DNA from: Saccharopolyspora thermophila
GTDB lineage: Bacteria; Actinomycetota; Actinomycetes; Mycobacteriales; Pseudonocardiaceae
Reading direction: 5' to 3'
DNA: 64,000 nt
Assembly (NCBI RefSeq): GCF_014646075.1
Contig: NZ_BMMT01000002.1
Span: forward strand, 496,001-560,000
The translations under genes were made by a program, and so were the position numbers. This document shows, piece by piece, positions 47,742 to 55,786 of this stretch (position 1 is the first letter of the stretch; each line of letters starts with the position of its first letter). The notes under the pieces are model-generated. The model did not search any database, was not told where the DNA came from, and saw nothing but the letters and a program-made list of their open reading frames with translations.

Positions 47742-49958
47742 TTGCGGAGCACGGTGACGCGGACGAGCAGTTCCGGTGGTGGGTACCGAGCGATCCGGGC
47801 CCGCCTGACGCGGGTTGGCGTGATGCCCAGCGCGATCCTGCTGGTCATCTGGCTCGGTCTTGCCTCCGCGACGGTGTACGAGGCGTACTGCTCCCGACTG
47901 CTGGCCGCCGGGGTGACGGACGCGTCGCTCCCCTCGGTGCACAGCCTGACGGCGCTGCAGAAGGAACGCCGGCTCGCACTCGAGCGGCTGAACCGCCCCG
48001 GCACCGACCCGGCCGCGCTGCCCGCCCAGCGTGCCGCGACCGACCGGGCCGTGGGCCAGCTGCGGATGCACCTGCGGACCCTCGCCAACGACGCCCCGCC
48101 GGAGATCGGCGCCCGCATCCGCGACCTGACCGCGCTGCTGGACCAGTTGCCGCAGCAACGCGCCCGGTACGACGCCGGACAGGCGTCCCGGACCGCCACC
48201 GTCGACTTCTACAACCGGCTCCTCGACGCCGGAGTCGCCCTGGTGGACACCCAGGCGCGGGTGATGCCGGACGCGCGCGCCGGCCAGGCCAGGCTGACCG
48301 CCACCGAGATGCTGCGGGCCACCGACCAGATGTCGCGCGCCACGTCGCTGGGCACCGCGGCCCTGGCCCGCGGCCAGTTCAGCACCGAGGACCACCTGTC
48401 CTTCGTCCACCTGGTCGGCGCCTACCGCACCAGGCTGGACACCGCCATGGCCGTCGCGGAACCGCGCGCCGCGGAACTGTACCGCCGACTCATCGGCAGC
48501 GAGGCGTGGCGGCGGGTCACCGCGGTCGAGAACACGCTGGTCGAGCACCCGCCGCAGCGCAGCGGCCGGTTCGGCGTCGACCAGGCCGCCTGGCGGGAGG
48601 CCACCGGTGAGGTGTCCGACGACCTGGCGGCAATCGTGGCGGCGCAGGCCGACTCCGCCTCCGACATCGCCATGGACGACACCAACACGCGGCTCGCCGT
48701 GGTGCTGGCGGGTAGCGCCGCCGTGCTGGTGGCCATGCTGCTGGGCATCGTCCTGACGACCCGCAACGCCCGGCGGCTCGTCGACCGCACCCTCCTGGCA
48801 CGGCTGGCGAAGCTGCGCGACGACACGCTGGAACTCACCAGCCGGCGGCTGCCGGACATCATGTCCAAACTGGACCGTGGCGAACGCGTCGACGTGGCGG
48901 CCGAACTGGCGCCGCTGGACCACGGCGTCGACGAGATCGGGCAGGTGGCGGACGCGTTCAGCGCCGCGCACCACACGGCGGTCGCCGCGGCGGTGCGGGA
49001 GAGCGAGGCCCGCGAAGGCGCGACCAAGGTGTTCCTCGGCATCGCGCACCGCAACCAGGGTCTGGTGTACCGCCAGCTGAAGGTGCTCGACCGGATGGAG
49101 CGCAGCGAGGAGCATCCGGAGCGGCTGGACGGCCTGTTCCAGCTGGACCACCTCGCCACCCGCGCCCGCCGCAACGCCGAGAATCTGATCATCCTGGCCG
49201 GTGAGCAGCCGGGCCGGCAGTGGCGCAAACCGGTGCGGCTGGTCGACGTGGTGCGCGCGGCGGTCGCCGAAACCGAGCACTACTACCGGATCCACGTGCA
49301 TCCCACGCCCGACGTCTCCCTCGTCGGCGCGGCCGTCGGCGACGTCATCCACCTGCTGGCGGAGCTGATGGACAACGCCACGTCGTTCTCCTCGCCGCGC
49401 TCCCAGGTCCAGGTCTACAGCAGCGACACTCCGCGCGGGGTGCTGCTGCAGATCGAGGACGAGGGGCTGGGGATGCGCCCGGCCGACCGGGACGAGGCCA
49501 ACGCGCTGCTCGCCAGCACCCCGCGGTTCGAGGACATCACGCGACGCGGTGACTCCCGGCTGGGCCTGTTCGTGGTGGCCCGGCTCGCCGCGCGCCGCAA
49601 CATCGAGGTGGACCTGCGCGAGGCCGCCGAGGGCGGCACGGTGGCGTTCGTCCGGCTGCCCCCCGACATCGTGGCCGCCGAGCCGCTCTTCGACCGCGGG
49701 GCGGGCAGCGCCGACTCCCCGACCTGGGCCCGCGGCCCCGCTCCCGCGGCGAGCCACGCCGATGCCCCGCAGTTCCCGGTGGCGGACCCGGACGCGGAGC
49801 CGCCGCCCCGGCGCAAGCCCGGCCAGCGCAGTTCCGGGCGACTGCTCCAACCGGAGGGCGCCGGGCAGTTTGAGCCCTCGCCGGAGCGCACGCGTGACAA
49901 CATGACCGCGTTCCAACGCGGGACGCAGGCCGCGCGCCGCGCCGAGGGCGGCGAGTGA
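47742..49958 (+). CDS. Conservon sensor histidine kinase-like protein (CvnA type)
   Basis: 738 residues from TTG 47742; a GTG at 47754 is an equally possible start. One helix near the N terminus (MPSAILLVIWLGLASATVYE) and an extracellular nitrate-sensor-like helical domain (PSVHSLTALQKERRLALERL). A second helix follows (LAVVLAGSAAVLVAMLLGIV), then a HAMP-like stretch, the dimerisation region FLGIAHRNQGLVYRQLKVLD and an HATPase (ELMDNATSFSSP, IEDEGLGM, GLFVVARLAARR). The C-terminal 100 residues are disordered and proline-rich. First gene of a conservon: with the roadblock and DUF742 products it forms a G-protein-like membrane complex in actinobacteria. Confidence 0.9.
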   Translation: MRSTVTRTSSSGGGYRAIRARLTRVGVMPSAILLVIWLGLASATVYEAYCSRLLAAGVTDASLPSVHSLTALQKERRLALERLNRPGTDPAALPAQRAATDRAVGQLRMHLRTLANDAPPEIGARIRDLTALLDQLPQQRARYDAGQASRTATVDFYNRLLDAGVALVDTQARVMPDARAGQARLTATEMLRATDQMSRATSLGTAALARGQFSTEDHLSFVHLVGAYRTRLDTAMAVAEPRAAELYRRLIGSEAWRRVTAVENTLVEHPPQRSGRFGVDQAAWREATGEVSDDLAAIVAAQADSASDIAMDDTNTRLAVVLAGSAAVLVAMLLGIVLTTRNARRLVDRTLLARLAKLRDDTLELTSRRLPDIMSKLDRGERVDVAAELAPLDHGVDEIGQVADAFSAAHHTAVAAAVRESEAREGATKVFLGIAHRNQGLVYRQLKVLDRMERSEEHPERLDGLFQLDHLATRARRNAENLIILAGEQPGRQWRKPVRLVDVVRAAVAETEHYYRIHVHPTPDVSLVGAAVGDVIHLLAELMDNATSFSSPRSQVQVYSSDTPRGVLLQIEDEGLGMRPADRDEANALLASTPRFEDITRRGDSRLGLFVVARLAARRNIEVDLREAAEGGTVAFVRLPPDIVAAEPLFDRGAGSADSPTWARGPAPAASHADAPQFPVADPDAEPPPRRKPGQRSSGRLLQPEGAGQFEPSPERTRDNMTAFQRGTQAARRAEGGE

Positions 49959-49984
49959 CCCGAGCAGGAGGAGCGCAAGAGGGC

Positions 49985-50410
49985 ATGAGCAACGGGATCG
50001 GTTCCGACGGGGAGCTGAACTGGCTGTTGGACGACCTGGTCACGCGGGTCGCCGGGGCCCGCGACGGGGTCGTGCTGTCCGCGGACGGCCTGCTGCTGGC
50101 GAAGTCCGCTGGGCTGCCCGCCGAGGACGCCGAGCGCCTGGCGGCGATGTCCTCGGCGATGCAAAGCCTGGCCCGCGAGGCCGGTCGGCACTTCCGCGGC
50201 GGGGACGTGCGGCAGACCGTGGTCGAGCTCGACCGCGCCTTCCTGCTCGTCACCGCCGCCGGCAGCGGGGCGTGCCTGGCGGTGCTGGCCGAGGCGGAGG
50301 CCGACATCGGCATGATCGCCTACGAGATGAACCTGCTGGTGGTGCGCGTGGGCGACTACCTGAGCTCGGCGCCGCGCGTCGCGGTGACCGAGCAGCCGCG
50401 TGGCCGGTGA
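49985..50410 (+). CDS. Roadblock/LC7 domain protein (CvnB type)
   Basis: 141 residues from ATG 49985. A GTG at 49955 that overlaps the kinase stop (GTGA) is an alternative, but the purine-rich AGGAGG...AAGAGGG favours 49985. It starts SNGIGSDGELNWLLDDLVTR and continues GVVLSADGLLLAKSAGLP, the roadblock/MglB-like fold that in conservons acts on the partner GTPase. Second gene of the kinase-roadblock-DUF742 set. Confidence 0.93.
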   Translation: MSNGIGSDGELNWLLDDLVTRVAGARDGVVLSADGLLLAKSAGLPAEDAERLAAMSSAMQSLAREAGRHFRGGDVRQTVVELDRAFLLVTAAGSGACLAVLAEAEADIGMIAYEMNLLVVRVGDYLSSAPRVAVTEQPRGR

Positions 50411-50789
50411 AGGCCCGGCCGTGACGCGGCACGAGGGTGAACTCTGGTGGGACGAGGAGAACGGCCCGATGGTGCGGCCGTATGCGCTCACGCGCGGCCG
50501 CACCCGGCCGACCCGCCCGGACCTGGACGTGGTGACGCAGCTGGTCACCGAACGGCGCGCCGAGAGCTCCGGGCTCGGCGTGGAGCACCGGGAGATCCTG
50601 GAGCTGTGCGTGCGTCCGCTGTCGGTCGCCGAGGTGGCGGCCTACCTGGACACACCGATCGTGGTGGTCAAGGTGCTGGCCAGCGACCTGATCGAACGCG
50701 GTTACCTGGTCACGGGCGCACGGCCGCGGCCAACCCGCCCGGACCGCAAGCTGCTGCAGGCGGTCCTGGAGGGTGTGCGCCGGCTCTGA
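50400..50789 (+). CDS. DUF742 protein (CvnC type)
   Basis: 129 residues from GTG 50400, overlapping the roadblock gene by 11 bases. DUF742 features: MVRPYALTRGRTRPTRPDLD, LGVEHREILELCVRPLSVAE, and TPIVVVKVLASDLIERGYL, a winged-helix-like module. In conservons this gene is followed by a small Ras-like GTPase (CvnD); here a hairpin and an opposing MFS gene follow, so the GTPase is missing. Confidence 0.93.
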   Translation: MAGEGPAVTRHEGELWWDEENGPMVRPYALTRGRTRPTRPDLDVVTQLVTERRAESSGLGVEHREILELCVRPLSVAEVAAYLDTPIVVVKVLASDLIERGYLVTGARPRPTRPDRKLLQAVLEGVRRL

Positions 50790-50833
50790 CGTCCCGCACC
50801 GTTGCTGCATACCGGCGATCGTCCGCAGTGGAC

Positions 50834-50872
50834 GGTGGTGGGCCCCACGTCGGGGGTGCGGGGCCCACCACC
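50834..50872. terminator. Hairpin between the conservon and the opposing MFS gene
   Basis: GGTGGTGGGCCCC (50834-50846) and GGGGCCCACCACC (50860-50872) form a perfect 13-base stem around a 13-base loop. It lies between converging gene ends at 50789 and 50878. Confidence 0.8.
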
Positions 50873-50877
50873 AGGAT

Positions 50878-52116
50878 TCAGGCGGGGACGGCGGCCAGCT
50901 CGCGCTCCGCGGCCAGGTCCCAGTCGTCCCCGACCGGCTCGGTGTCCGGTGTGGACACCGGAACCCGCGCCCGGCGGTCCGCGGCGGCCAGCGCCCCGGT
51001 GAGCACCAGGCCAAGCACCGACAACGCGACGCCCACCACGCTGGGCGCCAGCAGGCCCAGGCCGTGCGCGATGACCAGACCGCCCGCGTGGGCACCGATG
51101 GAGTTGGCGATGTTGAACGCCGACTGCAGGGCCGCCGAGACCAGGGCGGGCGCGCCCCCGGCCCTGTCCATGACCACGGCCTGCATGATCGGCGCGACCA
51201 TGAAACCGACGGCGCCGATGGCGAACACCGTCACCGCGGCGGTGACCTTGTTGCCGGAGGTGAGGGTGAACGCGCCGAGCACGACGGCGATGCCGACCAG
51301 CGCGGCGCACAGGCCCGGCAGCACCGCCCGGTCGGCGATCCGGCCGCCCAGGTAGTTGCCCAGGGTCATGCCGAGGCCGGCCACGACCAGCAGCAGCGTC
51401 ACGCCGGTCCCGGAGAACCCGGAGACGTCGGTGAGCACGGGGGTCAGGTAGCTGAGGCAGGCGAAGGTGCCGCCGAGGCCGAAGGTGACGATCGCCAGCG
51501 CCAACCACATCTGGGGCTGGCGGAACGCGGCGAGCTGGTCCAGGACCGAGGACCGGCTGGCCCGCGGCCGCACCTCGCCGGGCACCAGCCGCGCGATGGC
51601 GGCGACGGTGACGACGCCGATGGCGGCCACGACGGCGAAGGTGGCCCGCCAGCCCACGTGCTGGCCCAGCAGCGTGCCGAGCGGCACGCCGACGACGTTG
51701 GCCAGGGTGAGGCCCATGAACATCATCGAGACCGCCCTGGCGCGCTGGCCGGGCTCGACGAGGCGGGCGGCCACGACGGCACCGGCGCCGAAGAAGGCGC
51801 CGTGCGGCAGACCCGCCAGGAACCGGAAAGCCATGCCGAGGTCGGCGCTGGGGGCCAGCGCGAACAGCGCGTTCCCGGCGATGAACAGGCCCATCGTGGC
51901 GACGAGCATGGTCCTGCCGGACAGCCGCGCGCCCAGGACGGTCAGCAACGGGGCACCGATCACCACGCCCAGGGCGTAGCCGGTGATCAGGTGCCCGGCG
52001 GTGGGGATCGAGACACCGAGGTCGGCGGCTACCTGCGGCAGCACACCCATCATGACGAACTCGGTCGTGCCGATGCCGAAGGCACCAACGGCGAGTGCGA
52101 GCAGCGCGATGGGCAC
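50878..52116 (-). CDS. MFS transporter, DHA1 drug-exporter type
   Basis: 412 residues from GTG 52116, preceded by GAGAGGAGAA. Begins PIALLALAVGAFGIGTTEFV, then MMGVLPQVAADLGVSIPTAG, the signature of the AraJ/Cmx-like exporters. LGARLSGRTMLVATMGLFIA is the 2-3 loop. About twelve helices, and the conserved GTTEFVMMG is intact. Substrate unknown (drug or sugar efflux). The open frame extends 43 codons upstream but without homology. Confidence 0.92.
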   Translation of the reverse strand: MPIALLALAVGAFGIGTTEFVMMGVLPQVAADLGVSIPTAGHLITGYALGVVIGAPLLTVLGARLSGRTMLVATMGLFIAGNALFALAPSADLGMAFRFLAGLPHGAFFGAGAVVAARLVEPGQRARAVSMMFMGLTLANVVGVPLGTLLGQHVGWRATFAVVAAIGVVTVAAIARLVPGEVRPRASRSSVLDQLAAFRQPQMWLALAIVTFGLGGTFACLSYLTPVLTDVSGFSGTGVTLLLVVAGLGMTLGNYLGGRIADRAVLPGLCAALVGIAVVLGAFTLTSGNKVTAAVTVFAIGAVGFMVAPIMQAVVMDRAGGAPALVSAALQSAFNIANSIGAHAGGLVIAHGLGLLAPSVVGVALSVLGLVLTGALAAADRRARVPVSTPDTEPVGDDWDLAAERELAAVPA

Positions 52117-52596
52117 AGTTCTCCTCTCGGGGCAGGCAGAAGCAGTCGTGCTGTGGGTGGGGGTGCACCGCGCGAGGCACGGCGGGCCGGCCGGTGCCAC
52201 CGCAGGAGCTCGGGGGAGCGTGGTGGTACTGAATCGATGCAGCACCGGCCGAAAAGGGAGACAGACGAGTGGGCGGGAACCCCCCAGAGGCTCACGCTTT
52301 CGGCTGTCTGGAACCCAGTCTCAAGGGGTGTCAGGCCCCATGTCCACCTGAAACCCGGTGACTCCAAACACGCACAGTCAGCACAACATCACGTAACCAT
52401 CCCAAAAGGGCGAACAGGGTCCGCCGAGACCAACGTCCGGCTACCGGCAGTGGTGCGCTCCGGGCCGGTCTGACCTGGAAAAGCTACCCTCCACAGTAGA
52501 CAAACCGCCGCCGGGGCCCGCGCCTGGCGCACCGCAACGACACGACCCGCAGATGGTGCACATCACCCCATACCGGACCGTGCACCATGAGGCGGC
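52117..52596. other. 480-base stretch without a recognisable gene
   Basis: Upstream region of the MFS exporter and downstream of the LuxR-type gene. Base composition is more mixed than in the neighbours, and short frames here have no protein-like order. It contains a small stem GGGG-N7-CCCC near 52324-52338. Possibly a decayed gene or a long regulatory region; nothing definite is seen. Confidence 0.4.
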
Positions 52597-52845
52597 TCAC
52601 AACAGTCCCAGGTCGCGAGCCTTGGCGATGGCCTCGACCCGGTTGCGCGCACCCAGCTTGCGGCAGGCGTTCTGCAGGGAGCTCTTGACAGTGTTGCGGG
52701 ACAAGAACATCGCTTCGGCGATCTCCGGGTTGCTCTGCCCCAGCGCCACCCGGCGCAGCACGTCGTACTCGCGAGCCGTGATCAGCGTGAGATCGTGTGA
52801 AAAACCCCCATCTGGAGGTGCTCGCTGATCTGCTCGGTGCAGCAT
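52597..52845 (-). CDS. Small LuxR-type HTH protein
   Basis: 82 residues from ATG 52845. The last 65 residues are a complete LuxR/GerE helix-turn-helix: LTLITAREYDVLRRVALGQS, NPEIAEAMFLSRNTVKSSLQ, CRKLGARNRVEAIAKARDLG. The first 17 residues use non-GC-rich codons and look non-coding, so this may be the surviving 3' end of a longer regulator or a genuine stand-alone HTH. Divergent from the alcohol dehydrogenase gene with 58 bases between starts, so control of that gene is plausible. Confidence 0.7.
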   Translation of the reverse strand: MLHRADQRAPPDGGFSHDLTLITAREYDVLRRVALGQSNPEIAEAMFLSRNTVKSSLQNACRKLGARNRVEAIAKARDLGLL

Positions 52846-52903
52846 GCTGCGGTCGCGCCGACTCGACGGCAGTGTGAAAACCATCACCGAGAGGACCGAT
52901 TCC

Positions 52904-54007
52904 ATGCAGACCACCGCAGCAGTGCTTCGCGAAACCGGCAAACCGCTGGTTGTCGAGGAGGTCGACATCGACGAGCCGCGTGCGGGGGAGGTGCTGGTGC
53001 GCATGGTCGGCGTCGGGGTGTGCCACACCGATCTCGGCGTGATCGCGACCGCGGCCCCGGAGCAGCTGCCGGTCGTGCTCGGTCACGAGGGGGCGGGTGT
53101 GGTGGAGGCGGTCGGGGAGGGCGTCACGACGCTGGCCCCGGGTGACCACGTGGTCCTGAGCTACAACTCCTGCCACAACTGCGACCTGTGCGAGCGCGGC
53201 GTGACCGTGCACTGTCGCAACTTCGTGCCGCTGAACCTGGTCGGGGCGCGGCTGGACGGCTCGTCGCCGCTCGGCCGTGGTGGGGAGAAGATCTTCGGGC
53301 ACTTCTTCGGGCAGTCGTCGTTCGCCCGGCACGCCATCGCAACCGTGAACAACACGGTCAAGGTCGACCCCGATCTGCCGCTGGAGCTGCTCGGGCCGCT
53401 TGGTTGCGGTGTGCAGACCGGTGCGGGGGCGGTGCTGAACTCGTTGAACCCCGAGGAGGGCTCCAGCATCGCGGTGTTCGCGGCCGGTTCGGTGGGGCTC
53501 AGCGCGATCATGGCGGCGGTGGCGGCGGGGTGCTCCACCATCATCGCGGTGGATCCGATGGCGAGCCGGCGGGAGCTGGCGTCGCGGTTCGGTGCCACGC
53601 ACGTCGTGGACCCGACTGATCGCGACCCGGTCGAGGCGATCCGGGAGGTCACCGGTGGGACGGGTGCCCGGTACTCGGTGGACTGCATCGGGTTGCCGCA
53701 GGTCGTTCGGCAGTCGCTGGAGTGCCTGCAGTCCTACGGCGTGTGCGCCACCGTGGGCTTCCAGGGCTTGAACAACGAGGTCACGATCGACCAGGGCCAC
53801 CTGCTGTTCGGCCGTTCGCTGGTCGGTGTCATCGAGGGCGACGCGGTGCCCGCGGAGTTCATTCCGCGCATGATCGAGCTCAACCGAGCGGGCCGCTTCC
53901 CGTTCGACCAGCTCATCACCACGTTCCCGTTCGACAAGATCAACGAGGCGATCGAGGCGGCGCACCACGGCGAGGTGGCCAAGGCCGTGCTGACCTTCGA
54001 CGCCTGA
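52904..54007 (+). CDS. Zinc-dependent alcohol dehydrogenase (aryl-alcohol type)
   Basis: 367 residues from ATG 52904 (GAGAGGA upstream). Medium-chain dehydrogenase with all zinc motifs: catalytic GVCHTDLGV and GHEGAGVVE, and structural CHNCDLCERGVTVHC. The NAD site reads AVFAAGSVGLSAIMAAV. The pattern SFARHAIATVNNTVKV and GPLGCGVQTGAGAVLN matches the group of benzyl/aryl alcohol dehydrogenases (XylB-like) and related NAD-dependent enzymes. Substrate is not fixed. A strong bidirectional hairpin follows. Confidence 0.92.
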   Translation: MQTTAAVLRETGKPLVVEEVDIDEPRAGEVLVRMVGVGVCHTDLGVIATAAPEQLPVVLGHEGAGVVEAVGEGVTTLAPGDHVVLSYNSCHNCDLCERGVTVHCRNFVPLNLVGARLDGSSPLGRGGEKIFGHFFGQSSFARHAIATVNNTVKVDPDLPLELLGPLGCGVQTGAGAVLNSLNPEEGSSIAVFAAGSVGLSAIMAAVAAGCSTIIAVDPMASRRELASRFGATHVVDPTDRDPVEAIREVTGGTGARYSVDCIGLPQVVRQSLECLQSYGVCATVGFQGLNNEVTIDQGHLLFGRSLVGVIEGDAVPAEFIPRMIELNRAGRFPFDQLITTFPFDKINEAIEAAHHGEVAKAVLTFDA

Positions 54008-54145
54008 CCGACCAGAGCACCAGCGGCCCGGGCCGCGCCGGCCAGCGAAAGCCCGCGGCCCGGCCGCGCCGGCGACTTTCGCCGGCCGGAGACATGGCCT
54101 GACGCGCGCATCGTCCGGCGGCGACTGAACAAGGTTGGATCCGAA

Positions 54146-54189
54146 CACGTTGATGACCGTGCCGAATCCCCGGCACGGTCATCAACGTG
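54146..54189. terminator. Bidirectional terminator between the alcohol dehydrogenase and ribBA
   Basis: A perfect 19-base stem (CACGTTGATGACCGTGCCG and its complement) with a six-base AATCCC loop, placed between converging ends at 54007 and 54222. Confidence 0.9.
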
Positions 54190-54221
54190 CGAGCTGTTTC
54201 GCGGTTGTCGTGTCGTGGTGG

Positions 54222-55436
54222 TCAGGCGATCTGCTCGAGCCGATGGCCCATCCGGTTCCGCTTGGTGGCGAGATACGCCGCGTTGTGCTCGTTCGGCTGG
54301 GCTTCGAGCGGGATGGTCTCGCTGACGGTCACCCCGCATGCGGTGAGTGCGCGGCACTTGTCCGGGTTGTTCGTCATGAGCCGGACCGACGCGATCCCGA
54401 GGTCGGCCAGGATGCCGGCCGCCGCCGTGTAGTCGCGGCTGTCCACCGGCAGGCCGAGCGCCACGTTGGCCTCGAGGGTGTCCAGCCCCTGGTGCTGCTG
54501 GAGCTCGTAGGCGCGCAGCTTCTGCCCCAGGCCGATGCCACGTCCCTCGTGTCCGCGCATATAGACGATCACGCCGCGGCCCTCGTCCGCGATCGCCGCC
54601 ATCGCCATGCGCAGTTGCGCGCCGCAGTCGCAGCGCAACGAGCCGACCAGGTCGCCGGTGAGGCACTCGCTGTGCAGGCGGACGAGAACGTCGTCGGCAC
54701 CGTCGGTGTCACCCATTGTCAGCACCAGGTGTTCGACGTCGTCGGCGCCTGACTGGTAGGTGCTGGCCCGGAAAGTCCCGAGATCGGTGGGAATCGTGGC
54801 CTGCCCCGTCCGGCGCACCCCCGAGTCGGCATCCTGCAGCCAGCTGATGAGGTCGGCGATGGAGATCATCGGGATGCCGTGTCGCGCGGCGAATTCCGCG
54901 AGTTCCGGGCCGCGCATCATCTGCCGCCGGTCCGGGGTCACGACCTCGCACAGCAGGGCGGCTCCACTCAGCCCGGCCCGGCGGCACAGGTCCACGCCCG
55001 CCTCGGTGTGCCCGGGGCGTTGCCGCACCCCACCCGGTTTGGCCAGCAGCGGCATCACGTGACCCGGCCGCGCCAGGTCGGCTGGCTCGACCCGCGGGTC
55101 GCCCAGCGCCCGGATCGTCTTCGCCCGGTCCTGCGCGCTGATCCCCGTGGTCGTCCCGTGCTTGTAGTCGACGCTGACCAGGAAGGCGGTGCCCTGGCTC
55201 TCGGTGTTGTCCCGCACCATCAGGTCCAGCTCAAGCGCGTTCGCGCGGGCGCCGTCGATCGCGACGCACAGGAAACCCGAGGTGTGTTCCAGGAAGAACG
55301 CGACCTCGTCGGTCGTCGCGTACTCGGCGGCCATGATCAGGTCGCCCTCGTTCTCCCGGTCCGCATCGTCGACGACGAGCACCTTCCCGCCTGCGGCGAG
55401 TGCGGCAACGGCTTCGGGAACGCTCGACCAAGGCAT
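54222..55436 (-). CDS. ribBA: Bifunctional DHBP synthase / GTP cyclohydrolase II
   Basis: 404 residues from ATG 55436 (AGGAGTGAACCC upstream). The N-terminal RibB domain has the substrate/metal loop VVDDADRENEGDLIMAAEY, TSGFLCVAI and RPGHTEAGVDL. The C-terminal RibA domain has the GTP/zinc site HSECLTGDLVGSLRCDCGAQ and RGHEGRGIGLGQKLRAYELQ. It supplies the two precursors of riboflavin. No other rib gene is near and no FMN riboswitch is apparent upstream, so it is probably a second, pathway-dedicated copy serving the divergent flavin-dependent operon; this is inference. Confidence 0.95.
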   Translation of the reverse strand: MPWSSVPEAVAALAAGGKVLVVDDADRENEGDLIMAAEYATTDEVAFFLEHTSGFLCVAIDGARANALELDLMVRDNTESQGTAFLVSVDYKHGTTTGISAQDRAKTIRALGDPRVEPADLARPGHVMPLLAKPGGVRQRPGHTEAGVDLCRRAGLSGAALLCEVVTPDRRQMMRGPELAEFAARHGIPMISIADLISWLQDADSGVRRTGQATIPTDLGTFRASTYQSGADDVEHLVLTMGDTDGADDVLVRLHSECLTGDLVGSLRCDCGAQLRMAMAAIADEGRGVIVYMRGHEGRGIGLGQKLRAYELQQHQGLDTLEANVALGLPVDSRDYTAAAGILADLGIASVRLMTNNPDKCRALTACGVTVSETIPLEAQPNEHNAAYLATKRNRMGHRLEQIA

Positions 55437-55786
55437 GGGTTCACTCCTGCGACTGTGCACCGGTGCGCACGAATCGAGGCACACCTCTTTTCCCGTGCGA
55501 CCGCGTTCGGATCTACTGCCTGCGCCACTGCCACCGGGTGGCGTTCAGATAGTGACTAGTTCGTTCGAATACGATGACACGTGTCATCATCGGCGTCAAG
55601 AGTCATCCTGCATTCGCCGCCCAGCAGTTGACATGACGCTCTTGGCCTCTTGACGCGACGGGCCGCGCGGTTCACACTGAGGCGCGATTGTTCAAGATGT
55701 GAACGAATCGACCAGTTTTGTGATCGACTGTCGCGTGTAGCGCAGGACGACCAACCCAGCAGAACCGACCACGACGGAGTGTCACC
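55437..55786. promoter_or_regulatory. Divergent regulatory region between ribBA and the amine oxidase operon
   Basis: 350 bases with no gene. It holds a perfect 16-base palindrome GATGACACGTGTCATC (55574-55589). GTTCACA (55670-55676) and TGTGAAC (55698-55704) face each other, with an inner GTTCA-N5-TGAAC (55690-55704). TTGACA at 55628 and TTGACG at 55649 could be -35 elements for the rightward operon. Two separate operators for divergent transcription units are likely; the IclR protein encoded at 61538 is a candidate binder. Confidence 0.6.

Noticed and set aside
52117..52596. Short open frames in the gap before the MFS exporter
   Set aside because: No protein-like order, poor codon pattern and no ribosome sites.
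55437..55786. FMN riboswitch upstream of ribBA
   Set aside because: I could not find the conserved RFN-type helices or loops; the region instead shows DNA palindromes.
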